This document shows, piece by piece, positions 1 through 8,362 of a DNA stretch of 64,000 nt. The notes below the pieces were generated by a model. That model was not told the origin of the DNA and made no database searches. It worked only from the letters and a program-made list of their open reading frames with translations. The DNA comes from Brevundimonas sp. NIBR10 (GTDB lineage: Bacteria; Pseudomonadota; Alphaproteobacteria; Caulobacterales; Caulobacteraceae), in the NCBI RefSeq assembly GCF_027912515.1, contig NZ_CP115464.1, positions 868,001 through 932,000 of the forward strand, read 5' to 3'. Both the position numbers and the translations under genes were made by a program. Each line of letters starts with the position of its first letter. The first letter of the stretch is position 1.

Positions 1-476
1 GCGCAAAGCGCGATCGTATCCAGCGTCAGGCGGGTCATATTGTCCGGCACATCAATTACCGTGCCCGGGCCGAAGCGCTCCCAGCGCACGAACATCTGGT
101 CGGCGATATCGAGCATCTGGTCGAACATGCCGCGCACGCCGATGGGGCCGAAGGCGGGCATCAGGATGCGGTGCGCCTTGGCCCAGTTAGGCTCTTCGCT
201 ATAGGCGGTGAACAACCCGTCCTTTGCGAAGGCGCGGATCTCTTCGAGCGGCGGATGGACGCGCTTGTTGAACCGGGATTCGTCGCACAACTCGTTGACC
301 AGTTCCTGCGAGCTGGCGATGTACACCGTGCGATCGAATATCTGCATCTTGAAGAACGGGCCGTACTTGCGAGAAAGCTCCATGAAACCCTGGACCGGCG
401 CCCGAGCGTCGATCTGGGCGAGGTTGCCGACGATCAGCTTCACGGGAGGCTGGGGAACATTCTGCTGGCTGGACAT
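1..476 (-). CDS. Cytochrome P450, CYP102 (BM3-like), N-terminal part only
   Basis: This is the first 158 residues of a P450; the gene continues past the left edge. The protein starts MSSQQNVPQPPVKLIVGNLA and closely follows the N-terminus of the Bacillus P450 BM3 family. It shows a proline-rich entry, the KYGPFFKMQIF and ELCDESRFNK segments, the C-helix NWAKAHRILMPAF and MTRLTLDTIALCA. CYP102 proteins are self-sufficient fatty-acid hydroxylases with a fused FAD/FMN reductase. The haem-cysteine loop and any reductase lie outside the window, so the fusion is inferred. The ATG at 474-476 sits about 50 bases from a palindrome and is divergent from a TetR gene, an arrangement known for BM3-type P450s. 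Confidence 0.85.
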   Translation of the reverse strand, partial: MSSQQNVPQPPVKLIVGNLAQIDARAPVQGFMELSRKYGPFFKMQIFDRTVYIASSQELVNELCDESRFNKRVHPPLEEIRAFAKDGLFTAYSEEPNWAKAHRILMPAFGPIGVRGMFDQMLDIADQMFVRWERFGPGTVIDVPDNMTRLTLDTIALC

Positions 477-528
477 GGGCTCTCCTCAAGAAGCGGGTCG
501 GATTGACGGGACAGTCAGCTCGTTATAA

Positions 529-542
529 TTTACGAACGTAAA
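529..542. promoter_or_regulatory. Palindrome between P450 and tetR, likely TetR operator
   Basis: TTTACG and CGTAAA form perfect arms around a central AA, in the 92-base gap between the divergent P450 and TetR genes. The site lies 27 bases before the tetR GTG and 53 bases before the P450 ATG, so one bound repressor could control both. The operator role is inferred from position and symmetry. Confidence 0.55.
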
Positions 543-568
543 ATAGATACCAGAAGCGGATTTGTAAA

Positions 569-1210
569 GTGCCTGTCGCGAACCCACGCCATCCGCGAGA
601 AGATGACCCGCGTTTCCAGCGCAGCCTGAAGGCGCTTCACGTCGCCCTTCTCGAACTGGTCGACGCGCAGCCGGTGGAAGAGATTTCGATCACCGCGCTG
701 GTCCAGGCGGCGGGGGTGACCCGGCCGACATTTTACCAGCATTTCGCTGATATTCCTGACGCTGCGCGCCGGGTAGCGCTGGCGCGTCTGGACGAAGCCT
801 TCCCGATACCCGAGCCGTTTCCGGAGCAACTCGAGATCACCGCGCCGACCATCGTTGGGCATGTGGCAGAGGTAGCGTTGCCTGTGATTGAGCATCTGCA
901 CGGACACCGGTCATTCTACCTGCGGGTGCTCGACGGAGCCGGCAATGCGGCGTTTTTCGAAGAGATCGTCTCGTTCCTCTCCGGGCGCTTCCTGCCTGAC
1001 GCCTTCGAATTGGCCGCCCGCCGCCAGGCGGCTCGCAAGAGCGATCTCATGGCGGTCATGGCCGGCGGAGCGATGTGGCTCATGGTGCGCTGGCTACGTC
1101 ACGACAGGCCCACCGAGACAGCCGGGGAAATGGCGCAACGGATCGCCGCCGTGGCCGCCACGATGGTCGCGGCCCCGGAAAGGGAGACCCCCGACGAGAC
1201 ACGCTCATGA
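569..1210 (+). CDS. TetR/AcrR family transcriptional regulator
   Basis: A 213-residue regulator. An N-terminal helix-turn-helix (about residues 15-60) contains ISITALVQAAGVTRPTFYQHF, a typical TetR recognition helix. The ligand-binding C-terminal half is alpha-helical and not specifically recognised. The only in-frame start before the conserved region is a GTG at 569. The gene is divergent from the CYP102-like P450 with a palindrome between them, so it probably represses the P450 in a BM3R1-like manner and responds to a fatty acid or similar hydrophobic ligand. That ligand is a guess from the BM3 paradigm. Confidence 0.8.
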   Translation: MPVANPRHPREDDPRFQRSLKALHVALLELVDAQPVEEISITALVQAAGVTRPTFYQHFADIPDAARRVALARLDEAFPIPEPFPEQLEITAPTIVGHVAEVALPVIEHLHGHRSFYLRVLDGAGNAAFFEEIVSFLSGRFLPDAFELAARRQAARKSDLMAVMAGGAMWLMVRWLRHDRPTETAGEMAQRIAAVAATMVAAPERETPDETRS

Positions 1211-1752
1211 GACAGCGGCAACCGCCAAGGCGCTATCCTCACCTCCGCAGATCGTCTGCGGCGTCGGTATTTGAACGGATAGCAAGTTTGGGCGGGTGCG
1301 AGAGGATCGCGAGCGCAAGGGGTGGCCAAAGACACGGCGTTGAAGCCGGTCAGCGCACCTTGGCCATCCGGGCTGTGGAAGGAGCCCGGCGTCGAGACGT
1401 TTGTCCTCGTCAATCGGGTCTCACGAATCCCCTGCCTCGCGGACCGTAGCGATAGCATTCTCATCGTCATCTAGCTTCGCTTTCGCGCGTGGCTCTCAGG
1501 CCATGCTCCCGGCTGGATCAAGACTTCAGCGACGAGACGTCGACCGGATGTCTCAATCCCGCTATTCAGCCGCTTCTCGTACGGGGCGGAGCCCGACGCC
1601 GCACCGCGCGCCCCTTCCCTGGACGCCTGCCTCTGCACCGCTTTTTGCGCAGGGGCCAAGGATGGAAACGGCCAGACATCCGGTTGCCTATAGGGTTAAT
1701 CCGGGGTGACTCCGTGCAGGACGAAACCCTTCCGCCGCTTGGCCAGTTGAGC
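1211..1752. other. No recognisable gene (542 bases)
   Basis: Short open frames occur on both strands, but none has a convincing ribosome site, family motif or sustained codon bias. No tRNA, terminator or repeat was seen. It looks like decayed accessory DNA between two regulators. Confidence 0.4.
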
Positions 1753-2673
1753 TCAGGAGACCACAGCCAAGCCCGGCGAAGCGCGCAATCGGGAGATGTC
1801 GCGCGCGGGCGGTTCCCCAAAATGTCGTCGATATTCGCGACTGAACTGCGAAGGACTTTCGTAACCCACACGGAGGGCGGCCGTCGCGACGTCGATGTCC
1901 TCGATCAGCATCAGGCTGCGCGCGTCCTGTAGCCGGAGCTGCTTCTGGAATTGCAGCGGGGTCATCGCTGTCACGGCGCGAAAATGCTCGTGCAGGCCTG
2001 ACGGGCTCATGCCCACTTCCGCAGCAAGCCGGTCGATGCTGAACCGTTCCCGGAAGTGCTTCCCGATCCAGGCGATGGCGCGGCCGACCTGGGCCACCCG
2101 ACCTTGACTGGAGGTGATGTGGCGCATTCTGGCGCCGTTCGGGCCGGCGAGCAGGCGATAGAGAATTTCCTGCTCGGCAAGCGGTCCGAGAACGGCCAAA
2201 GCGACCGGATCGTCGAGAAGTCGCAGCAGGCGCAGCGAGGCCTCGAGCAGGCCGCCGCCTGCGTCGGATACTGTCTTGCCTATGGGCTGGGCAGGTGTTC
2301 CCGGGGGCGGAGGCACGCGCAACGCCAACTGCCCCAGCATGATCGGATCGAAGTCGAGGAACAGGCAGAGGTATGGCTTGTCTGGCGTCGCTTCGACGAC
2401 ATAGCCGGTCACCGGCAGGTCGTAGGTCACGATCCCATAGCGGCCCGGTGCATATCGAAACACGTGGTCGCCCAGCGTGACCTCCTTTTGCCCCTGCGCG
2501 ACCAGGCACATTTGCGGGCGGTAAACATTCGGCATCGGCATGGTCACCGTCGAGGATCGCGCAAGCGTCAACCCCGCGATCGGGGTGGCGTGGAAGCCGT
2601 CCCTCGAGGCGTGCCGGGCAATTAAGGAAGCGATTTCTCTAGTGGTTTCCAAATTTCTGGGCGGAATACTCAT
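1753..2673 (-). CDS. AraC family transcriptional regulator (YqhC-like)
   Basis: A 306-residue regulator counted from the ATG at 2671-2673 (MSIPPRNLETTREIA); a longer reading to 2805 adds low-quality sequence. The N-terminal ligand domain contains VYRPQMCLVAQGQKEV, typical of the AraC_N (YqhC-type) family. The C-terminal double helix-turn-helix spans about residues 205-300, with FSIDRLAAEVGMSPSGLHEHF and VGYESPSQFSREYRRHFG. It is divergent from an aldo/keto reductase, which it probably activates. In E. coli, YqhC controls the aldehyde reductases YqhD and DkgA, so an aldehyde-stress role is plausible here but inferred. Confidence 0.85.
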   Translation of the reverse strand: MSIPPRNLETTREIASLIARHASRDGFHATPIAGLTLARSSTVTMPMPNVYRPQMCLVAQGQKEVTLGDHVFRYAPGRYGIVTYDLPVTGYVVEATPDKPYLCLFLDFDPIMLGQLALRVPPPPGTPAQPIGKTVSDAGGGLLEASLRLLRLLDDPVALAVLGPLAEQEILYRLLAGPNGARMRHITSSQGRVAQVGRAIAWIGKHFRERFSIDRLAAEVGMSPSGLHEHFRAVTAMTPLQFQKQLRLQDARSLMLIEDIDVATAALRVGYESPSQFSREYRRHFGEPPARDISRLRASPGLAVVS

Positions 2674-2684
2674 CAGGCGAACTA

Positions 2685-2726
2685 TCGCATGGGTGCGACC
2701 AGAACGCGATGAGTGCGATGTGCGAT
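2685..2726. promoter_or_regulatory. Cluster of TGCGA motifs upstream of AraC gene and AKR
   Basis: TCGCA (2685-2689) and TGCGA (2694-2698) form an inverted pair. TGCGAT then recurs directly at 2714-2719 and 2721-2726. The cluster lies in the divergent gap between the AraC regulator and the aldo/keto reductase, so it is a candidate binding region for that regulator. Confidence 0.4.
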
Positions 2727-2846
2727 ATCTGGAGGATCGTGCAGTAATGCCGGTGCATCGGGCTGATGGTTCGGCGTCGCCGCGCATCATGATGTCAGCG
2801 CTCATGGGTCACAGCGGCCGAGCGGCGGAACAAACAAGGTGCGAAC

Positions 2847-3806
2847 ATGACAAGCGATAATCTGAACCTTCCCAGGATCGCACTGGGAACCTGGGCCTGG
2901 GGCGATAGCGGGGAGACTGGCGACGGTTATTTCGGCAGTTCCTTGACTCGAGTTGGCCTGCAAGAGATCGCAGACAAGGCGCACGCGGCTGGCTTCGCCC
3001 TGTGGGATACTGCCGTGGTCTACGGGATGGGCCGTTCAGAAACTGTACTTGGAGAGGTCCTGAAGCGCTTTGCGCGCAGCGACTACCAGCTCTCGACGAA
3101 ATTCACCCCACAGGCTGCCGGGGCCGGCGATGATCCGATGGGCGACATGCTGGAGCAGAGTCTGGCGCGCCTCGGCGCCGATAGCGTAGACCTCTACTGG
3201 ATACATAACCCGGCCGATGTCGCGCGGTGGACTCCCCGCCTGATCCCGTTGCTGAGGAGCGGGAAGGTCAAGCATGTCGGCGTCTCGAATCATAACCTGG
3301 GCGAGATCGGGCTCGCCAATCAGATTCTCGGAGAAGCCGGGTTCAGGATCGAAGCCGTCCAAAACCATTACAGCCTTCTCTACCGCAGCTCGGAGAATGC
3401 CGGCATCCTCGACTATTGCCGCAACCAAGGCATTCCGTTCTTCGCCTATATGGTGCTCGAACAGGGCGCCCTGAGCGGCAAATACAGCCGCGAAAACCCG
3501 TTGCCGGAAGGCAGCGACCGGGCGAAGATCTACAATGGCATCCTGCCGCAGCTGCAGGTGCTAACGGACAAACTCGCCGCGATCGGGCAGAACCACGGTG
3601 CGGCAGCGCCCGATGTCGCGGTAGCCTGGGCCATCGCCAAGGGCGCGACGCCGATCATTGGTGTGACCAAGCCCTCTCACGTCGATGCTCTGGTCCGCGC
3701 GACCCGCCTTTCCCTCTCCAGCGAAGATATTGCGGAGTTGGAAGCTCTCGCCGACGCCACGAACCTGAACACCCGAGGCTGGTGGGAAAAGGATATGCAA
3801 GTCTGA
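2847..3806 (+). CDS. Aldo/keto reductase
   Basis: A 319-residue (beta/alpha)8-barrel NAD(P)H-dependent reductase. The catalytic tetrad is visible: Asp in LWDTAVVYG (about residue 54), Tyr five residues on, Lys in LSTKF, and His in YWIHNP. A C-terminal PIIGVTKPSHVD segment fits the cofactor-phosphate loop. The likely substrates are aldehydes or ketones, but nothing fixes the substrate. It is divergent from the AraC regulator at 1753-2673, with TGCGA motifs between them. Confidence 0.88.
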   Translation: MTSDNLNLPRIALGTWAWGDSGETGDGYFGSSLTRVGLQEIADKAHAAGFALWDTAVVYGMGRSETVLGEVLKRFARSDYQLSTKFTPQAAGAGDDPMGDMLEQSLARLGADSVDLYWIHNPADVARWTPRLIPLLRSGKVKHVGVSNHNLGEIGLANQILGEAGFRIEAVQNHYSLLYRSSENAGILDYCRNQGIPFFAYMVLEQGALSGKYSRENPLPEGSDRAKIYNGILPQLQVLTDKLAAIGQNHGAAAPDVAVAWAIAKGATPIIGVTKPSHVDALVRATRLSLSSEDIAELEALADATNLNTRGWWEKDMQV

Positions 3807-4153
3807 ACGGCTCACGGCGCGGCGCACCTTGGATAGAGGGTGCGACCTTGCTCGGAGGGCGCTGCTGTTTTTCGGCCAGATCGCGCCGAAGACATCGACC
3901 TTTCAGGTCATCCCGGATCTAGCGCTCCGGCTTTCCTGGTGCGCTATGTCCGGTTGGGCCATGTCGATGCCGTTCTTCGACTGCGCAGTGCTGTTGCTCA
4001 GGCAAGGCAGTTCGGTCTGCCGCCGGTTATAGAGTGCGGGGATGGTCGTCGTTCGCCGAGGCGAAGGCGACAACGTCGGGCGCTCTGTCGCTCGCCTTGT
4101 CCCAAGGTGAAGCCCTTCGCCTCCAGGCGGCAAAGGCCGTCCCGGCCACGATG
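3807..4153. other. Non-coding or decayed stretch
   Basis: No intact gene is visible. On the minus strand, a frame-shifted continuation of the SprT-like relic may extend here (a segment resembling CDIVAGTAFAAW at about 4100-4150), but that match is weak. Confidence 0.3.
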
Positions 4154-4396
4154 TCACAGTTCACTTGCAGGCCGGATTTCGTTGGGCGCGCCGGCGTCGG
4201 AGGGCGCCAACGCGCCCGTGCGCATCTGCGCGGCCCCTCTCTTACCCTGGCAGCCGGCGCGCGAGGGCTTGCCGCAGTGGTGCTGCCCGCGGTGGGGCAT
4301 ATTGCGCAGGAGCGTCGAAAGACTTTGCAAGGCGTTATGCGCGCTGAAATGCGACGGGTTCAGTGCGATCTCGTCGGGGACGGTCGAGCCATCCCT
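4154..4396 (-). pseudogene. Relic of SprT-like zinc metallopeptidase-domain protein
   Basis: The reading frame gives DGSTVPDEIALNPSHF, then LSTLLRNMPHRGQHHCGKPS, then LAPSDAGAPNEIR. These segments follow, in order, the SprT-like proteins common on alphaproteobacterial plasmids and integrative elements (typically DEIALNP, LVHEMxHxWQHHxGKPSR, GLMPSDTGAPGG). The zinc-binding HExxH core has degenerated to RNMPH, the N-terminal third is missing, and a stop follows soon after. Its end abuts the intact AraC gene at 4396. The family call rests on motif order and was not searched. Confidence 0.6.
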
Positions 4397-5331
4397 TAAA
4401 CCCAAGCGGCCCCCAAGACTCTTGGTTTCTGTTGTCGACGACCGTATTGCCGCGGCGAGCAGTGCATCACCCGCTTGAACGCCGTGCTGAAGGACTTCTC
4501 GGATTCATAGCCGAGCGCCGATCCGATTTCGGCAAGCGACTGCCGTGAGGTGGTCAATCGGTCTGCCGCCTGCAACATGCGCCAGCGGGTCAGGTACTCG
4601 ATAGGGGTGATGCCGACCACCTCTTTGAAGGTCACCGCGAAAGCGGTGCGCGACATCCCCGCCACCTTGGCAAGGCTCTGGAGCGTCCACCGCTGTCCCG
4701 GCTCCCCGTGCATCCCGGCGATGGCCGCGCGCAACCGCTTGTCTGCGAGCGCGACGAGCCATCCAGCGCCTTCAGGCGGCCGTTCGGAAAGATAAAGCCG
4801 GAGCACCTGCACGAGCACGATCGTTGCCAGTTGCTGAGCGACAATGAAATCGCCGGGCTGGCCTTCGACAAGCTCTTGCCGCATGCGCTCGACGCACCAG
4901 CGTAAGGTCGCGCTGCCGGGCTCGTCACGGATGTGCAGCAGCGGCGGGAGGGCGTTCACAATAAACTCGGAGTGCCCGTCCAACAGCGTGAAATAGCCGC
5001 CGATGCTCAGATAATCCCCGCCGCCATTGTAGCTACGGATGCCGCCGTTGGGCTGTGGCGACACAATCGAGCTTACGGGCAGAGGCTCTACGGAGAGATC
5101 ACTCGCAATGCGGAACGGCCGCCCCCGGGGAAGCAAATAACATTCGCCAGCGCTTACCTGCGTCGGCAGTTCGCCATCGACCCACACCCAGCACGACCCG
5201 GTCAATACGGCGTGGAACTTGATTCCCTCATGCGGCCCGAAACTGATCGCCCAGTCTCCGCCCGCATCAAAGCCCCCCGACACGTAGCTGCGGAGCTTGA
5301 GGAGCGCGAGCACGTCAGAGAGTGGGTCCAT
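4396..5331 (-). CDS. AraC family regulator with N-terminal cupin
   Basis: A 311-residue regulator starting MDPLSDVLALLKLRSYVSGG. The N-terminal cupin (AraC_binding_2/cupin_6 type, about residues 10-190) contains GECYLLPRGRPF. The C-terminal helix-turn-helix pair has WTLQSLAKVAGMSRTAFAVTF and ALGYESEKSFSTAFKRVMHC. This architecture usually controls a neighbouring oxidoreductase. It is divergent from the SDR at 5437, with a 105-base gap, and that SDR is the probable target. Confidence 0.85.
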   Translation of the reverse strand: MDPLSDVLALLKLRSYVSGGFDAGGDWAISFGPHEGIKFHAVLTGSCWVWVDGELPTQVSAGECYLLPRGRPFRIASDLSVEPLPVSSIVSPQPNGGIRSYNGGGDYLSIGGYFTLLDGHSEFIVNALPPLLHIRDEPGSATLRWCVERMRQELVEGQPGDFIVAQQLATIVLVQVLRLYLSERPPEGAGWLVALADKRLRAAIAGMHGEPGQRWTLQSLAKVAGMSRTAFAVTFKEVVGITPIEYLTRWRMLQAADRLTTSRQSLAEIGSALGYESEKSFSTAFKRVMHCSPRQYGRRQQKPRVLGAAWV

Positions 5332-5436
5332 CTGATGAGATTCTGAACGATCAACAACGCTATCGGTGCTTTATGGCATGGCTAGTTCCGTGGTGACGAC
5401 CGAATTTGGGGAGGGGTCAGAAGAGGGACAAATGCC

Positions 5437-6327
5437 ATGCGCATATTCGTGACAGGCGCCACAGGATGGGTCGGCTCCGCCGTAGTTGAGGATCTCATCG
5501 CCGAAGGGCATCAGGTTTCCGGGCTCGCCCGTTCGCCTGCGGCCGCCGAAAAGCTCGGCCTCGCTGGCGCGCGGGCGGTCCCCGGCTCGGTTGAAGATGT
5601 TGAGGTGTTGCGGGATGCCGTGCGGGCGGCCGATGCAGTGATCCACACCGCCTTCAACCACGACTGGTCGCGCTTCGCCGAAAATTGCGCGGCCGACAAG
5701 CGCGCGATCGAGGTGTTGGGCGCGGAACTGAACGGGTCCTCCCGGCCGCTGATCGCCACCTCGGGCGTCGCTCTACTTGCACCCGGTCGCCTGGCCTGCG
5801 AGTGCGATGTGGCGCCGCCGGTGACGGAGAGTTTTCCGCGCGCATCCGAGGCCGTCGTCGAAGAGCTTCGCAGTTGCGGCGTCCATGCAACAACGGTGCG
5901 TCTTGCTCCGTCGGTGCACGGCGTCGGCGACCGTGGCTTCGTGCCGCGTCTCGCCGGGATCGCCCGCGACAAGGGTGTGTCCGCCTATATAGGCGCTGGG
6001 CAGAACCGCTGGCCGGCGGTGCATCGGCTCGACGCCGCGCGGGTCTTTCGGCTCGCTCTGAATCACACCGGTGACGGACCGTTCCATGCCGTCGCCGAAC
6101 AGGGCGTGTCGTTAAAGGACATCGCCCAGGCGATCGCGCACCGGTTCGACCTGCCCCTGGTCTCTATACCGGCCGGCGCCGCCGGCGAGCATTTCGGATG
6201 GTTCGCGCCGTTCGCGAGCCTCGACACGCCGACGAACAGCGACCGGACGCGCGCGATCCTGGATTGGAAACCCGAGCAGCCTTGCCTCCTTGCTGACCTT
6301 GGACAGCCAGATTACTTCGTGTTCTGA
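5437..6327 (+). CDS. SDR family NAD(P)-dependent oxidoreductase (epimerase-like)
   Basis: A 296-residue extended/atypical SDR. The Rossmann glycine motif is at the start (VTGATGWVGSAV), followed by GHQVSGLARS and AADAVIHTAFNHD, as in the family annotated as NAD-dependent epimerase or 3-beta-HSD-like. No classical YxxxK pair is obvious, so catalysis is uncertain. The purine-rich AGAGGGAC ahead of the ATG supports the start. It probably pairs with the divergent AraC gene. A broken paralogue lies directly downstream. Confidence 0.82.
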   Translation: MRIFVTGATGWVGSAVVEDLIAEGHQVSGLARSPAAAEKLGLAGARAVPGSVEDVEVLRDAVRAADAVIHTAFNHDWSRFAENCAADKRAIEVLGAELNGSSRPLIATSGVALLAPGRLACECDVAPPVTESFPRASEAVVEELRSCGVHATTVRLAPSVHGVGDRGFVPRLAGIARDKGVSAYIGAGQNRWPAVHRLDAARVFRLALNHTGDGPFHAVAEQGVSLKDIAQAIAHRFDLPLVSIPAGAAGEHFGWFAPFASLDTPTNSDRTRAILDWKPEQPCLLADLGQPDYFVF

Positions 6328-6359
6328 CGGGCAGGCATTCACATGACATCCAGGATGGA

Positions 6360-6560
6360 ATGCGGGCTTTGGCTACAAGCGCCACGGGCTCCGGAGCGTT
6401 CGCGAGTTCGTTGAGGCAGGTCATCAGAACGGTGGGCTCCCTCGGCGGAGGCTGTCGCACGGCTCAAACCCGCCGGCGTGACGCCTGGCGACGCGCTGGA
6501 GAACATGGAAGACGTGAGCCGGGCGGCGGCTTTAGCGGAGGGCGTCATCCACATGGGGCG
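6360..6560 (+). pseudogene. Frameshifted remnant of a second SDR gene
   Basis: Three frames, read in order, reproduce the N-terminus of the SDR just upstream. MRALATSATGSGAF matches MRIFVTGATGWVGS, REFVEAGHQNGGLPR matches EDLIAEGHQVSGLAR, and SAEAVARLKPAGV with AALAEGVIHMG matches the following strand and AADAVIHTAF. At least two frameshifts and a loss of everything after about 70 residues make it a pseudogene. It looks like a decayed tandem duplicate or a rearrangement scar. Confidence 0.65.
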
Positions 6561-6644
6561 CGCGGCGGGTCTAACCTGCCCAAGCAGACGCAGCCGGGCG
6601 CCGCCCGTCGCTCCCCGGCCATCACTTCCATGCTGATGGAAGTC

Positions 6645-7373
6645 CTAAACGGCGGAAAGGCGGTCCAGCAACTCCCCAAGTAGAAGCCGCTCTCCGGGTG
6701 TCAGCCCGCCCGCTTCACCAAGGCGATTGGCGAGCGCCACAGCGAGGGGGGCGATGCCGGCATCGCGTGGATGCATTGGCCCCCCTGCGACAATCGCGGC
6801 CAACACCGCGTCACATGCTGAGGTGGCAAGTTGCGAATCCCGCATGTTGACCGGCGTGGCGAGCAGCGTGGCGACCGTCCCTACCCCTGCAGCATGGATC
6901 AGGGCCACCGCCCTTTCCACGGGCATCCTCAGCTGGCCCTTTCGCGCGATGCGCTGGACTCGCTCGCGCAGGATCGAGATACCGGTGAGCATGGCTGGCG
7001 GCGCCGGTCCAGGCGCTCCGATCTCGTTCATGATAGCGAACACTGCGGGGTTGGCGAGGCCGAACGCGACAAATCCGTCCCAAGCGTTGCGTAGGTCTTG
7101 CACCGGATCGGGATGGAGTTTGGCTGACGCTTTCTGTGCGACAAAGGGCGCCAGGCCGCGCTCCGCCACAGCATTGAGCAGCCCCCGTTTCTCGCCGAAC
7201 AGGCGGTATAACGCAGGGGGCTGCACGGAAGCGGCCGCGGCGACGGCCCGGGTTGTAAGCGCCGCGATGCCGCCCTGGACTATCAGTTTGGACGCGGCGT
7301 CGAGCACGCGCTCGCGTGTGTCCTGTGTTGTTGCGTGTCGATCCGAACCACCAGCCATGAGGCACGATATCAT
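6645..7373 (-). CDS. TetR/AcrR family transcriptional regulator
   Basis: A 242-residue regulator. The helix-turn-helix lies at about residues 15-65 with ALTTRAVAAAASVQPPALYRLF, a TetR signature. The C-terminal ligand domain has no recognised subfamily. The start at 7371-7373 is preceded by an AAAGGCG-like ribosome site; an internal ATG five codons on is the alternative. It is divergent from the NmrA-like gene at 7484, and a perfect inverted repeat between them is its likely operator. Confidence 0.85.
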   Translation of the reverse strand: MISCLMAGGSDRHATTQDTRERVLDAASKLIVQGGIAALTTRAVAAAASVQPPALYRLFGEKRGLLNAVAERGLAPFVAQKASAKLHPDPVQDLRNAWDGFVAFGLANPAVFAIMNEIGAPGPAPPAMLTGISILRERVQRIARKGQLRMPVERAVALIHAAGVGTVATLLATPVNMRDSQLATSACDAVLAAIVAGGPMHPRDAGIAPLAVALANRLGEAGGLTPGERLLLGELLDRLSAV

Positions 7374-7410
7374 TGATCGCCTTTGGGTGATATCGCCGGC
7401 ATATATAGGC

Positions 7411-7444
7411 TATCGTTGATAATGCCTGTGTGTTATCAACGATA
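7411..7444. promoter_or_regulatory. Perfect 12-bp inverted repeat, likely TetR operator
   Basis: Arms TATCGTTGATAA (7411-7422) and TTATCAACGATA (7433-7444) are exact reverse complements separated by 10 bases. The site lies between the TetR start (7373) and the NmrA-like start (7484). Its symmetry and position fit a TetR-dimer operator controlling both genes. Confidence 0.65.
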
Positions 7445-7483
7445 CAAATTTGGGTCGGTTGGGCATAACGAAGGGGGTCAGCG

Positions 7484-8362
7484 ATGATCGTGGTGACTGG
7501 AGCGACAGGACAACTGGGTCGGGGCGTAGTCGAGGGCTTGCTGGACCGCGGCCAGGCGGGCGAGATCATTGCCAGCGTGCGGGACGCCACCAAGGCGACC
7601 GACCTCGCCGCCAGGGGCGTTGAGGTCCGTGTCGGTGACTTTTCCGATCCGGCAAGCCTTGAAGCCGCTTTCCGTGGCGCAAGCCAGGTTCTGGTGATCT
7701 CGGCCGACAAGCTCGGCGACGAAGCGCTGCGGCTGCACCGCAACGCGATCGACGCCGCCCGCAACGCCGGTGTCTGCCGTCGTATCCTCTATACGAGCCA
7801 TATGGGCGCGCGCGCCGGTTCGCCTTTCCTTGCAGCCGATCAACACGCTGGAACCGAGGCGGACCTTGCGGCCAGCGGAGTCGCTTACACCGCGCTCCGA
7901 CACGGATTTTATGCCGAAAGTTGCCTCTATATGATCGGGGATGGACTGCGCAGCGGCGAGTTGCGCGTACCCGAGGACGGACCGATTAGTTGGACGGCGC
8001 GCGCCGATTTGGCGGCCGCCGACGCGGCCATCCTGATGAACGAAGGCGCATGGGACGGCGTGACGCCCCCATTGACGGCTAGCGAAGCCGTGACCATGGC
8101 GGAGATCGCGTCCATCGCATCGGAGGTGACCGGACGTGAAGTTCGCCACGTCACCGTTACGGACGAGGCTTGGCGGAATGGGAAGATTGCCGATGGTATG
8201 CCTGCCATCTATGCCGAGATGCTGCTGGGCACATTCCGTGCTGCTCGCCGTGGCGATTTCTCCACCACCGATGCGACCCTGGAACGCCTGCTCGGTCGAG
8301 CACCACACACCATGCGCGACGTGCTTACCGTCACCCTTTGTGAACGAAACGATCAGCACTGA
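7484..8362 (+). CDS. NmrA-like NAD(P)-binding oxidoreductase
   Basis: A 292-residue atypical SDR of the NmrA/QOR2 type. It starts MIVVTGATGQLGRGVVEGLL with the GxxGxxG dinucleotide motif, then GDFSDPASLEAAFRGASQV and LYTSHMG. Family members include NAD(P)H:quinone oxidoreductase 2 (YtfG), so quinone or redox-stress chemistry is possible. AGGGGG ahead of the ATG supports the start. Control by the divergent TetR gene through the 7411-7444 repeat is likely. Confidence 0.82.
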   Translation: MIVVTGATGQLGRGVVEGLLDRGQAGEIIASVRDATKATDLAARGVEVRVGDFSDPASLEAAFRGASQVLVISADKLGDEALRLHRNAIDAARNAGVCRRILYTSHMGARAGSPFLAADQHAGTEADLAASGVAYTALRHGFYAESCLYMIGDGLRSGELRVPEDGPISWTARADLAAADAAILMNEGAWDGVTPPLTASEAVTMAEIASIASEVTGREVRHVTVTDEAWRNGKIADGMPAIYAEMLLGTFRAARRGDFSTTDATLERLLGRAPHTMRDVLTVTLCERNDQH

